Origin: Gaertneriomyces semiglobifer
Taxonomy: Eukaryota > Chytridiomycota > Chytridiomycetes > Spizellomycetales > Spizellomycetaceae
Length of the DNA stretch: 64,000 nucleotides
Direction of reading: 5' to 3'
Assembly (NCBI GenBank): GCA_025558075.1
Contig: JAHLKF010000009.1
Location: forward strand, 248,001 to 312,000
The position numbers and the translations under genes were made by a program. The notes under the pieces were generated by a model that did not search any database, had not been told where the DNA came from, and saw only the letters and a program-made list of their open reading frames with translations. This document shows positions 37,500 through 48,211 of the stretch, in pieces (the first letter of the stretch is position 1; every line of letters starts with the position of its first letter).

Positions 37500-37928
37500 A
37501 TGCAGCATTCTAGGCGAGCGCAATCCGAACAGCGAGCAATCTTCGAAGTTGACGCTGCAATAAGCGAGATAGCCGTCCCGGAACGATACCGCTTTAGCGG
37601 ATTTGCTACGAGAGGAAATACGAGCGGCAACGTGTGCCATACACCGATTGCCGCTCGTATTACCTCTCGTAGCGGAGGAAGCTGCGATCTACACATTGTC
37701 CTCGCGCCGCAGACGCAGCCGGCACTGACGCTGCACATAACCGCAGTTTCCGGTAATACCATTGCGTTTGTTAACCGTACCGCAGATGCACTAGATGTCT
37801 GCATTGCGGGGGTCAGGGTGGAGGTAGGAATTGAGTCGAGCTTGGGGCTCTTTAAAACACATCCCATGTCGACATTTACCAACATTCTCCTCAATGTAGC
37901 TGCACCAAGAGGTGTTCCCCCGGGATAG
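37500..37928 (+). CDS. Orphan ORF, about 142 aa, beta-rich
   Basis: ATG 37500 opens a frame with beta-strand-like composition (LTLHITAVSGNTIAFVNRT, DVCIAGVRVEVGIES). No family is recognised. It contains a long DNA hairpin (37605-37673), so part of it may be an insertion. The same frame reopens after the stop (37971-38168, LLELQTYAGRYNDLSVTAR...), and an alternative frame continues as RDSRGTYNVLAAFG, so an unrecognised intron is possible. The following 38169-39680 shows no other gene. Confidence 0.35.
   Translation: MQHSRRAQSEQRAIFEVDAAISEIAVPERYRFSGFATRGNTSGNVCHTPIAARITSRSGGSCDLHIVLAPQTQPALTLHITAVSGNTIAFVNRTADALDVCIAGVRVEVGIESSLGLFKTHPMSTFTNILLNVAAPRGVPPG
37605..37673. repeat. 26-bp inverted repeat with 17-nt loop
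   Basis: The left arm starts GCTACGAGAGGAAATACGAG and ends CGGCAA; the right arm starts TTGCCGCTCGTATTACC. 25 of 26 positions pair. The transcript would fold into a very stable hairpin. Confidence 0.95.
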
Positions 37929-38811
37929 CCGCGGCACCTACAACGTCCTAGCCGCTTTCGGCCCAGCACTGTGACACCCGTACCCCGTCAAATGCTCCTG
38001 GAGCTGCAGACGTACGCCGGACGCTACAACGATTTATCAGTTACCGCTCGGGCAGATTTCATTTCGTCTACGGTAATGATTCGACTGCTGGGTGTAACTC
38101 CTGCCCGGGTACGGGGTATGGAGAGGGTCGATTTGAGGGGAGGGAGTTACGCCTTTGTCAGTTTTTGAGAGCTGAGCGCGAACGGCATAAGTTACGCCAC
38201 CTCGCTCATTTTGACCTTTTGAGTACAAAGTATGCGATAACTTTCCATTTTCCTTTCGCAGGTTGAAGTAAGAAGTATCACTTTTGAGTAGCTCGAAGCT
38301 TTTTTGATGTTTTTTTAATGAGAACAACGAGAAAGAATGTCGTATATCTCATATGTGCTGAGGATGTTGGCACTCAGAAAGAAACTAGCATTGCCACCCG
38401 TCCTGGGAGCACGGGTAAGAAGGGTTGCGGACTCTAGATCTACAGATACCGTAGTGCCTGTTTCTGCCGCTGTCGCTCTGTGGATTTCCGAGCTTGTAAC
38501 TGGAAATTGTAAAGGAAAAGATGATATAGTACGGGATTCACTATAGCAACTGGATGCCAATAGCTATCCGCACTGAGTTCTATCCTGAGTCCGTTGTAAT
38601 AAGTGCGCACAGAATCGAGCTGAAAGCGCTGACGTTAGACGTAGGGAAGTGAGAGGCTTACCAGAACTTAGAGAACTGCTAGCAGCGCGGATCCGGGTGA
38701 TCAGACCGTTCCTCTTATACGGCTGAACGGGTACGACCTTCAGAGAGTATGCTTTTGTTAAGATGCGGTGTCTATTCGTAAAGATCTAAGTTCGCACGCC
38801 GGACATCGCCC

Positions 38812-38900
38812 GACCATGGTCACAGCCAGCTATGGCAAACAATCTTCGACTGTGACGATACAAAAAAGTTCCAAAGGCAACCAACCCACTGCTGTATGGG
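38812..38900 (+). repeat. Segment homologous to 40895-40995, inverted orientation
   Basis: Reads TASYGKQSSTVTIQKSS on this strand; the partner at 40895-40995 reads TASYGKQSSTATIQKSS on the minus strand. Nucleotide identity is high over about 80 bp. Next to it, TGTGATGTGCATACGAGT occurs twice (about 38906 and 38949). Confidence 0.85.
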
Positions 38901-39681
38901 TATATGTGATGTGCATACGAGTCGCCGATACTTGTCCATTGCCAGCTTGTGATGTGCATACGAGTTTCTAGCATGACACCATGACCATGGCCTTTCAAGT
39001 TTAATTGTGCTCCTGAAAGAAGCAATAGAATCCAACCGCATCCTATTCTGCATCTTGGAGGAGAGCACTCAACATACTCACAAAATTTGATCCCGAAGAT
39101 ACAAACCAACTGCGGTAATCCACATCATCTTGGAGAAAGTGCTTTTGGAAAGGCCAGATGGAATGACTGTCAGATATATAATGGAGGATTTTGGCAGTTT
39201 AAATCAGCGAATCATTAGAACCTGGTTAGATCTATCTGTCATCAAACTCCGCTAACTCGACGTGTCCGTGTGTACTCTTCCATAGGAATACAGTGTTGCT
39301 TACGCTGCTGACCGATAAGTTGGCGTTGTGGATCTGCATCCCGCAGCTGTTAACAGTGGGCACCGTATAATGCACCAGTGAAGGCAGCTTGAGTATCACA
39401 TTCAAATTGAGGCAAGATGTGGTACTAAAAATATACTATCTATCTAAAACCGCAGCATCTGTTTGTTTAGCACAAAAATAAGGGACGCTTCAGCTCTTTG
39501 GCAATGGTTTTGAAGACATGCGAAATGACAATTCCGTATGAGAAAGTGTTTCTGGAAGCGACATGGAGTGCCACCGGCAGCAACCATCCGTCAATCTCAA
39601 TCCAATACAAGGAACCGCAATCTGCACTCTCGGCGAAAGCGATATTGCGGGCTTTCATGGACCAGCCATCTGGTGCATGCG

Positions 39682-40338
39682 TTAACGACTTGCGACTTTC
39701 TCCATAAACATGATCGCCTGCCGGCTGAACCTACCACTGTTGAGCGCAAGGGTGCTCTGACTCAGCCACTGTACTTCTATTAGCTCTTGGTATGACTTGC
39801 ATCCGCTACCCTTCGCGTCACCAGAAGGCCCTGCCAAGAATGAATCCGAGTGTCGGTACTTCGATAGAATGCCGGCTTGCAGCCCACTGGCCGCTCCCTT
39901 CTTGAAAACTATTACCTGACGGTCGCGCATGATATTCCTGAGAGAATTCCGGTCAAACAATCGTGGATCGAGGGCATCAAGTTCATGGTCGTCGTCTTCG
40001 GACTCTGAATCCGAGCCACTTTCTTCGGTGGATATCTCTGTATCCGAGCCGCTTTCCTCGGTGGATATCTCTTCAAACGACTCAATATAGTCGGATTCAT
40101 TGATGTGCTGAGAAATATCACGCAAGGATGACTTGCATCTCCTGCCGAAATGGCTTTGATAGGTTGATCGTTGGAGAATTGCACAATCGACATTCGGAAT
40201 TCCTGGTTGTATATTCGTTCTACCTTGATTCGACACAATCAACAGACCAACATCAGCCTCATTATCAGCTGGAAAACTGTCGTGGATAGTGCACTCGATA
40301 TGGGTACCTTCCAGGGAAGGGTGGGCGATCGAGCACAT
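39682..40338 (-). CDS. Orphan ORF, 218 aa, with acidic repeat
   Basis: ATG at 40338. The middle contains a duplicated 11-residue unit (EISTEESGSD) followed by an acidic run and then ALDPRLFDRNSLRNIM. The first 60 residues look folded (GTHIECTIHDSFPADNEADVG). No family is recognised. It may be one exon of a gene that includes the 40471-40992 frame upstream on the same strand, but I found no convincing splice join. Confidence 0.42.
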   Translation of the reverse strand: MCSIAHPSLEGTHIECTIHDSFPADNEADVGLLIVSNQGRTNIQPGIPNVDCAILQRSTYQSHFGRRCKSSLRDISQHINESDYIESFEEISTEESGSDTEISTEESGSDSESEDDDHELDALDPRLFDRNSLRNIMRDRQVIVFKKGAASGLQAGILSKYRHSDSFLAGPSGDAKGSGCKSYQELIEVQWLSQSTLALNSGRFSRQAIMFMEKVASR

Positions 40339-40470
40339 TGCCCCAGGTAGTATACTGGCATATATGTGGGCTGCCGTAATTGCATACAGAGAACTAATTA
40401 AGGTAGCTCAGCTAGGTGAACTACGGAAAATGAATGTGCATTGAAACCCACGATGGATTCCCTCTATCTT

Positions 40471-40992
40471 TCACAAATGCCCCCACGGTTCCCAATAAAT
40501 CAACGTCACGGCAAACCGCAGCACCGGATTCAACATCGGTCGTCGGCCGCCTTCCAAGTGTCCCCCGGGCCACGACTTGCAAATAATATGGATATATGGC
40601 GAACGGAAAATTGGGTGTTCCTGGACCAAACGCTTCCGTTCACTCTCCGTGACTGGACGCCCAATGAAGGCTGTCCAGCTTTCCCCGTTCGGTGCACCCG
40701 CTTCCTCTACCCGCCACACGCTAGGATGGATGCTATGCAAGTTAAGGGTGATCCGCGACCCCATTGCTTCTTGGTAGTCTCTGCGGAGTTGGTACAGCGA
40801 ACGACCGTCCTTGCACAGGAGGCGGCCCCAGGGGTCGTTCACTTTCTTTCCGAAGACCGCACGGAAGAAGCCACTTGGAGACTTCGCCATCTCGCCATTG
40901 GGCCCATACAGCTGTGGTTTGCCTTCGGAACTCTTTTGTATCGTCGCAGTCGAAGATTGTTTGCCATAGCTGGCTGTGAGGACGTCACCCAT
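40471..40992 (-). CDS. Orphan ORF, about 173 aa
   Basis: The first ATG is at 40992 (an in-frame TTG lies upstream). The frame is open for 173 codons with even, protein-like composition (GEMAKSPSGFFRAVFGKKV, DGRSLYQLRRDYQEAMG). Its 5' end is the segment duplicated in inverted orientation at 38812. It may belong to a mobile or expanded family of this genome. Confidence 0.42.
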   Translation of the reverse strand: MGDVLTASYGKQSSTATIQKSSEGKPQLYGPNGEMAKSPSGFFRAVFGKKVNDPWGRLLCKDGRSLYQLRRDYQEAMGSRITLNLHSIHPSVWRVEEAGAPNGESWTAFIGRPVTESERKRLVQEHPIFRSPYIHIICKSWPGGHLEGGRRPMLNPVLRFAVTLIYWEPWGHL

Positions 40993-41570
40993 GGTCAACT
41001 GTCCAAGTTCAACCAATCCCCGTATCGTTAGATTGCCGCATCTGTCGGAATGGGCGTTGACGATGTCGAGATACCTATGGATCTCATTCTACAGATGGTG
41101 AGCATATATAGGCATGGAAAAAACCACCTCCACTTACAATCTCCTCCACAACAGACGTTTGGGTCAATTCGACTGCTTGGCTTACGCCCTCCGCATCTGA
41201 AATACTCAGGTGACTCATATCCAGGCGAACTTCCTCCACACCATCGTCCGGTTTCATAGTCATCTTGAACTAGTAGAGAATACTACGACGATTTATGTTC
41301 TGCTCAAGGGTGAGGCCGATGGATGAGACGACACATATTTCTAGTGTGAGTATCACCAACTTGTGAGTGCTATTTTGGTCATTGCTACTAATTTTGGATT
41401 AACGTTAGCTAAATGTGTTTGTTGACGGCGAAGCTATTTTTAGGAGCGCTTTCTATTGATGTAATTCCCCGCATGTGAGGTACCATTTGTTCAAGCTGCA
41501 CATGTATCATGGTGATATCAAGATCAACCAAAACGAATGAAGAAAGCACAATGTTGATTCAAGAAAAAAA

Positions 41571-42043
41571 ATGTATGGGCAAGGCCAAAAAGTGGATAAT
41601 AATCGTTTGATGCAAATTGGACTTGTCCTCTTTGTTATTATGTACATCTTTTTGCGAAGGACCAAGAATCCCTTGAACCATCGTGGACCAAGGGTAGAAC
41701 CATCACCCGCCGACCATCTCGATAACGCCGTACAGCCTACGCCAATAAATGCACCCGTCACGAAAACCAGCGTGGCTTCCACTACCGGTGCATCTGAAAC
41801 CAGACGATTTTCTATGGTTTTTTACAAACCAAGAGCAAATCGACCCGGCAGACCTGATTGCCAAACCGAACCCGGAACTCCTCCCAATGCACTCTGACTT
41901 GAATCAAAACTTTTTGTCCGACCCATGGTCGGCGGGGATCGAAACTGCTATCAATCGCAAGCCAGGTGATAAATGTGTCTTGGACCCACGCGGGATCTCG
42001 AACCCACCCGAGGTCCCGGACTTTAAAAAACTCAACGATCCAT
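41571..42043 (+). pseudogene. Membrane-anchored fragment with one frame break
   Basis: The first part (41571 to about 41800) encodes a membrane segment LMQIGLVLFVIMYIFLRR and a Pro/Thr-rich linker. The second, in the next frame (about 41790-42043), reads KPDDFLWFFTNQEQIDPADL and ends VPDFKKLNDP. No intron of plausible length joins them. The overlapping minus frame at 42103-42300 reads as a Cys-containing PAN/apple-like patch (GCTGHDYIGSDVVF, CAAICDEYPECQVYNA), suggesting a separate degraded gene. Confidence 0.33.
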
Positions 42044-42306
42044 AGCCGACATCACGTAGGGCAGATCGACATGTTTGAGAGGATGGGCCACCTTGGATCT
42101 TTTCACACAACATCCTCCTTTGCCCACTCGCCACCGAGTACAGGCGACACGGCATTGTATACTTGGCATTCTGGGTATTCATCGCAAATGGCGGCGCAAC
42201 CTTCTTTCGGATAGCCATCCTTGTAGAAGACGACATCGGACCCTATATAGTCGTGGCCGGTGCATCCCAGCCATCGCACTCCCCGTGCGTCATGGAGCCT
42301 GCATTG

Positions 42307-42402
42307 TGAGTGATGAACAACAGCGCGCATCAGAGTCACCGCGCTCGCCGTGCATAAGTGGTGAACAGCAGCGAGCATATGAGTCGCCGCGCTCGTCGTG
42401 TC
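42307..42402. repeat. 47-48-bp direct duplication
   Basis: Two imperfect copies of a GTGATGAACAACAGCG..CGCCGTG unit lie side by side. Confidence 0.8.
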
Positions 42403-42509
42403 AAATGTGGCGGAGGCCCTGTTATTGATTCTGTGAAAACTTTGCGAGATCTCATCCATAGTGTCCTGCGGGGGTTGGCAGTCGAGTTTCGCGAAAACGA
42501 GAACACGGG

Positions 42510-42993
42510 ATGACGAGGCATCTCATAAAGAAAGTACGCGAGCATCTTGATCAGTCGCTAGAGGGAGCAGATACGCGGCTTGCTCTGCAACACATTGATT
42601 TGGAACCGAGAAACATCATGGTGGAGGGGGACGCATCGCGGGGATCATTGATTGGGACGGTGCGATGATCCTTCCGGCAGAGCTGGTGGACCCCGGGTCT
42701 CGCATGGTTGGAGGACAGTTACGGCCTGACGGAGGATCAATGGAGCCCTTTGTCAGACTTATAAGGACGCACTTGAACGAGACGGTGGGCATCGCCTGGC
42801 GCAGAGATCCCGGGAGGCGAGACTTGCGCTTTCGGTTCAAAGCGAGCGCGCTGATGCGTATCTGTGGCAGATCTTGCACGTGGAGCATGCTTACCGATGG
42901 GACGAGACGAACGGGTCTTCTTTTGAAGGATTGCTGGGGTATTGGGTAGACAAGTATCCTACGAAGGTGCACACGTCCTATCCAGAGTGTTGA
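42510..42993 (+). pseudogene. Decayed APH-type phosphotransferase (kinase-like)
   Basis: Three frames together give the C-terminal half of an aminoglycoside-phosphotransferase-like (PF01636) protein of the type common in fungi. The catalytic loop is HIDLEPRNIMVEGD (42591-42630). The Mg-binding strand is AGIIDWDGAMILPAELVD (42636-42690, shifted frame). The C-terminal helices are WLEDSYGLTEDQW (42703) and YLWQILHVEHAYRWDE (42860). Frame changes occur near 42630, 42695 and 42765, and the N-lobe is missing. The original target of such fungal APH proteins is unknown. Confidence 0.68.
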
Positions 42994-43208
42994 AAAGCCG
43001 AGAAGAGGGTGCTGATTGCGGACAAGAGATTGTATAACTGCTCCACTTTGGCGACATTGCTGGTGGTAAAAGGTAACCCAACATGTCAAGACATTTTAAT
43101 TCTATAAGGTCCTATGCAATCTGGAGAAGAATCATTGACACTGAGTAATCAACATTTACACTCTACCAACCGTCTCTCACCACTCACACAAATCTCACAA
43201 GTGTAATG

Positions 43209-43289
43209 ACTAGGGGTGTCAAATGGCTGGTCATGAGCTGGCCAAAGTCAGCGTCACAGCCATGGTTGAACCCATTTGACACCCCTAGT
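43209..43289. mobile_element. Miniature element with 18-bp terminal inverted repeats
   Basis: ACTAGGGGTGTCAAATGG (43209-43226) is repeated as its exact reverse complement at 43272-43289; total length is 81 bp with a 45-bp interior. Such ends resemble hAT-type MITEs. A clear target duplication is not obvious (flanks AATG and AATC). Confidence 0.6.
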
Positions 43290-43309
43290 AATCACCCCTG
43301 TCGCGATTA

Positions 43310-44290
43310 CTACTCTCTTAGCACATCGTAAGCGGGTTCAAAAACAATACCGGGCGGTAAGCTCTGCGTAGCCGGTGATGCTGGTAATGTGTCGGTCCCG
43401 TTGAGCTGGCCCAAGCCAAATGTCGAGCGTGATTCCGTCGCCTCCATGTCATCTGGCGTCCAGGGAGTTGGAAAATCTTGCTCTAGTTGTCGCAAAATGG
43501 AGGCCGGTCGAACAATCCAAAGCTCATCACTGTCATCAGCGGCAAGTACCTAGGCAAGACACGTCGAGTGGGTTACTCGAGTAGGTCGAGCACAGCAGAT
43601 GCATACGTACACTCAATGGCTCAATGAGACCACGGTGTCTCAACTTATATCCAAAAAACAACTTTTCGATGAGCTCCCCGCTGTTGTCATCAGAACCCGG
43701 CGAATAGTGAGTACTTAAATGCTGAGCAAGTTCATGCAGAATGACAGCAGCCAGTAAGAACTCAGCAATAAGAAATTGTTCCGGCTGAGCTTCCAGTTGT
43801 GACAATAGTGAATGTACCAACTGTACAGTGCGCAAGGTGATCAGAACGAGGAACCTCGAGAGAATGCAAGACAACAGTATACCTCAGCGTTGATGGCAAT
43901 AATAGCACGCGTGTGCCGTGCGTGAATTGTCACTTCCGTGGGGGCCAAGACGTAGATATGTGGTAGCTCGTGAAAGAGAATGTGTAGCAGTTTACGACGT
44001 TCATTGACAGTTGGAGGCTCTTCCGAGTACCCTTGCCGCAAGCAGTGAACCAGGTGCGATTGGGGTTCGGGAAAAGACAGCCATCGCAGGACAAGCTGAC
44101 TGGCGCTGACAAGCAACGGAGGAGGCGAGTTGTGCTTGTAGTGCGGAAACTGGAAATGAGGAAGGCCCAGACAAATCATCTTGGCCTGGAGGGCATCAGG
44201 CAATGCAGAGACAAGGCCGTAGGTGTGCTCGAGCAGTGTTCCAGTGACAGTGGAACTCATCACAGCGACTCTAGACATTAATCCGGACAT
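43310..44290 (-). CDS. Uncharacterised protein, three exons, about 285 aa, divergent from ARMC3
   Basis: Exons 44290-43883, 43820-43611 and 43549-43310 join in phase 0 across 61-62-nt introns. I do not recognise the family. The protein is largely helical: VSALPDALQAKMICLGLPHF near the N-terminus, LLHILFHELPHIYVLAPTEV in the middle, and SLLSQLEAQPEQFLIAEFLL then HELAQHLSTHY. The C-terminus is Pro/Ser/Thr-rich. No signal peptide or membrane anchor is seen. It is head-to-head with the ARMC3 homologue (266 bp between ATGs), so shared regulation is likely. An alternative start is ATG 44278. Confidence 0.77.
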
Positions 44291-44556
44291 TGTCCAGGGT
44301 GCCCGAAAGTGTACGGCGAAGCATAGAATAAAGGTAATAGACAAGTGTTTCCTGTTGGCAGAAAGGAGCATAATAACTGAACACGTTGCAGTTGTCGGCT
44401 TAGGTAATGGTCGGAGCAGCGCAAACGCGAACTGACATTTTGAAGACGGCAAGGCGACCAAAACAAATATCTGTCTCAGACATCCCCAAAGAATGGCCGA
44501 GCAAACAGCGGTAAGTGCATTGCATATGCCAACTGAACCACAGACTAACCCCAGCC

Positions 44557-47500
44557 ATGATCCTCCAGTGCGAGGTCGCAACATTCGCAGTCAGCGACAT
44601 CCGTACATTGATATTGTTATTGGCCTCGCCTGAAACAACAATATGTATTGGCTCCATCGAAGCACTCACAAAGTACGCTGAATCTGGTATGAGTATGCTG
44701 GGACAATAGGCAACACTACGAATCTAACGACGCAGATCGTAGCAACCAAGAACAGGCTGCAGCTCCTGTCTCTGAACGTACTAGACCACTTGATCAGTTT
44801 GGCACGCTCCCCTGATGTGAACGTTAAGAAGGCAGCAATAGGATGCATTGCAGCAGCCTCGGAGCTTAGTGAGATATCTTTTATCGTACTCTGGACAAGA
44901 CCCGTTACACTGAGACTTCTTCCATTTTGCAGCTGTGGACTTTCATCCCCAGCTCCGGCGTGCGGATCTTTTGTGTTTACTCTTGGCGTTGCTGGATCCT
45001 AGTGAGGTTCCAGAGGTACAAGATGAAGCGACGTTTGCGTTATCCAATCTTGCGCGCGATTGTAAGGAGGCCAACGTCTTCCACTGCGAACTGTGATGCA
45101 TGCTCATGTTTGGCCGTAGATGCGACAAAGTCGGCTATTCGGAAAGCGGGAGGCATAAGAGCGCTAGTAGTATTGCTGGAATCCCAAGATCCGGATGTCA
45201 AGAAGAACGCAGCCCTCGCACTAACCTCAATGCTGGAAGATTGTGGGTGGCATACGCATACATGAACGCCCCTGGCGAAACCACAACTAACACAGTACTC
45301 CAGTTGCCAGTAGACTTGAAGTTCGTCAGTTCAACGGGCTGGCATCACTTTTGGAACTGCTTGCTTCGGAGTTCCGTGAAATTCAGGAGAACGCTCTGAC
45401 AAGTCTTATACGATGTGCGGAAGATCGTAAGTCCCTGCACATTACCATGCGCACATTTCAGTCTGCTGAACTCGCGTTTGACTACAGAGGGAAATAGAGT
45501 AGAGATCAGAAAACTGAACGGCATACTTCGCATGATTGATTTCTTAAATCAAGACACCAGCGGGCTTCAACATCTTACGCTCCTCTGCTTGGCCAATTGC
45601 CTTGAAGATCGTAAGTGCAAGATCGTTAGATTCCTTTGGTCGCTTTCCCTTTAATATCATGCGCAACAGCGGAAACGGGTAATATTTTCCATGAACTCGG
45701 CGGAACAGCAGCCCTTGTAAAGATGGCTGACAGTGAGGACGTACGGCTGAAGCGTCACGCAGATCTTGCGCTTGCTCGTGCTGCTCGAAACGGTTTGGCC
45801 TTTTGTTTTCATCAAAATTGTAGCGCTGCTTGCTGAGCAACGTTCCACAGAGAAGAATCAGAGTTACATTCGTGAAGCAGGGGCTCTCCCCATTTTGATG
45901 GCACATTTATCCCATGCTGATGCAGGTGTCATAAGTCATGCCGCTATGACACTAGTAAACCTTGCAAAAAACGGTGCGTTTAACATGTCTGGCGCACAGA
46001 CTTGCTTTGTTACTGATGAGAGCGCTGGTGGTAGAGATCAATCAGCTGGAGCTTAGTAAAGCTGGGGCCGTTGAAGTATTAATCCAACATCTCTCCCATG
46101 AAGACCTGGACGTCAACCGTCAGTGCGTGGCCGCATTATCGAGCCTGTGTACAAATGGTGGGGATAACTGTATCACAACGAACTACTTGCGGTGCTCCAC
46201 TGACAGTGTTGCCGCTTTGATCTAGTCAAGGTCCGACCGAAAGCGCGACAACATGACGGTGTCCCGGCGGTCATCAGGCTGCTTAACCTAGATGATGGGC
46301 AGACTTTGGTTAACGCTTGCGATTGTTTATCCATACTGATGGAGGACTGTGAGTGACGACGCTCAGTTAAGAGCTTCAGCCTGCACAAAGTCTGAACAAG
46401 TCTCTATAGCCGCAATGAGAGCAGAAGTGGTCAAGCTCCAGGGAGTTCATTCATTGGCAATGGTATTGCAAAAGTCGGATGTGAAAATTCAAGCAACATC
46501 TGCACTCGCGTTAGCAAGATGCCTGCAAGACGGTGCGTTCTTTCACGCGGACGGACCAGTTGATGTAATTGCTAACGTTCTCACCGGCACAGAGGAGTGT
46601 CGTATAGCGTTCTCAAGGGAGCCTGCAGGAGCAGGACTTAGTCGACTGATCGACTTGCTGGGTTCGAAGGATATATATGTTTGTCGCAACGCTTCCTATG
46701 CGATTGCGAACGCGGCCCAATATGGTGAGGAGAGGGGTGTCGTCGCTGAGCCCTTTGACTAGTGAACTCACAAAACCGAACACAGAACCCGTTGCAATTC
46801 TTGCCACCAAGACCGGAGCCATAGAAGCGCTAATCAATTTATCAAACGATCCTATGAAGAACTCCCACCGCTTCGCGTTGGACGCTTTAGATAAATTACT
46901 GGATCACCGTAGGTGCAACTCAAGTTTGAGCGTGACCTACGCACCTCCCCTAACGGTGATTTTTCCGAAGATTTGTGTGCGAAATACTGGCTGCAAAACA
47001 CACTCTCGGATCGAAATTTCATCTCAGATAACTTCTATGACTTTGGAGCAGCTGGTCCCAATCCAGATCCACAACACCCATTTCCCTCTATTGAGGAGCT
47101 CCAATCGCTTCCAGTAGACAAGCGTCGCGAAGTGCTTCTGATCGACACTGCTCATGATGGCTACTTGAACGCCCTTGTGCAGTTAGCCGGGTCCGGCCCG
47201 CTTTCTGCCCGCACTCCTCGACAACAACTCCGGCAGATTGCATCTATCGTTTCGCAGGTGATGGGCGGCCCAGTCGATCCGACCCGTTTGCAGGACATGG
47301 CTTACAAGTTCAAGATCACCGAGTTGAAGATGAAGTTACACAGCAATGTGATACCACTGGGCCAAATCACGCAGGGTACCTTCTACCATCGCGCACTACT
47401 CTTCAAGTTTATATGCGATAAATTAGGTTTGACACCGTGCACATTAGTCCGCGGAGAGTACGGGCGAGCATGGACGATTGTGGATCCCACACGGCAGAAT

Positions 47501-47863
47501 CTGAAGGTTGCCAGAGCACAAACACCTACCCCGGCTGCTGTGCCTGCGCCAACTGCACCTGCTGCTACCAAGCCTGAGAAGCCCACTTCGGCATCACGCA
47601 ACCGACATGCGCAGGCTGCAGCGAATAGTAACAAACAAGATGCTGAAAATGCGACAGCGAGCGGTGGGATGGCCGGTGCAGCCACGGCTACGCCAAGTAC
47701 ATCAGCGATCCCTGCGACTATCGTACCCGTAAGTGTACCGCAACCAGTCGACGATGACGAGTCTTATCTCGTTGAAGAGTGCATTGTAGACTTGATGTTC
47801 GAACCTGGCCGCCTATTGCCTTTAGGCTCCCCAGAAGCGGAGTCATATCAAAGGTTTACTTAG
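44557..47863 (+). CDS. ARMC3: ARMC3-type armadillo protein with C-terminal EDR1-like domain
   Basis: Fourteen exons, all joined in phase 1: 44557-44686, 44743-44868, 44933-45061, 45120-45242, 45304-45426, 45488-45610, 45670-45792, 45851-45973, 46035-46157, 46226-46348, 46410-46532, 46593-46724, 46786-46908, 46971-47863 (about 838 aa; human ARMC3 is about 870). Each internal exon encodes one ARM repeat (for example LLELLASEFREIQENALTSL; VLIQHLSHEDLDVNRQCVAA). The last exon carries NFYDFG, then VMGGPVDPTRLQDMAYKFKI, HSNVIPLGQITQGTFYHRAL and VRGEYGRAW, the ARMC3 C-terminal signature, plus DLMFEPGRLLPLGS. ARMC3 is needed for sperm flagella in mammals. An upstream ATG-exon (44494-44510) with a good donor is not frame-compatible, so it is probably leader. 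Confidence 0.94.
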
Positions 47864-48211
47864 ATGGTGATTTAAATCCTGTACAAAGTAGATCAACGTA
47901 ATAAATCTATGAGATACCCCCGCAAGCGTAGCTGGCGTGCTCAAACAGAAGATCTAGAGATCTTGTCGTTGGAAGCGCTATGCGGCAAAACTGTTACTTA
48001 GATGGCCTTGGAAGTGTTCATGTTCAAGCTGCTTAACGCTGTCGGGCGCATCCGACGTTCGCGTTGTGCCGCAAACGCTGTGGGAATGTGAAAATGTTTG
48101 CGGAGAAACTATGCTCCATACTTCGGCCGCCTTTAAGGAATCGTCGCTCATTCGAAAAGCATAAATAAACGATTGAGGGTATATTCCCTAACCTGTTGAC
48201 CCATCGTTACA
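47864..48211. other. Intergenic, ARMC3 3' end to PARP start
   Basis: About 350 bp with no gene seen; presumably the PARP promoter. Confidence 0.5.

Noticed and set aside
44494..44510. ATG-exon with GTAAGT donor as the ARMC3 start
   Set aside because: Its phase does not match the next exon; the conserved protein can start at ATG 44557.
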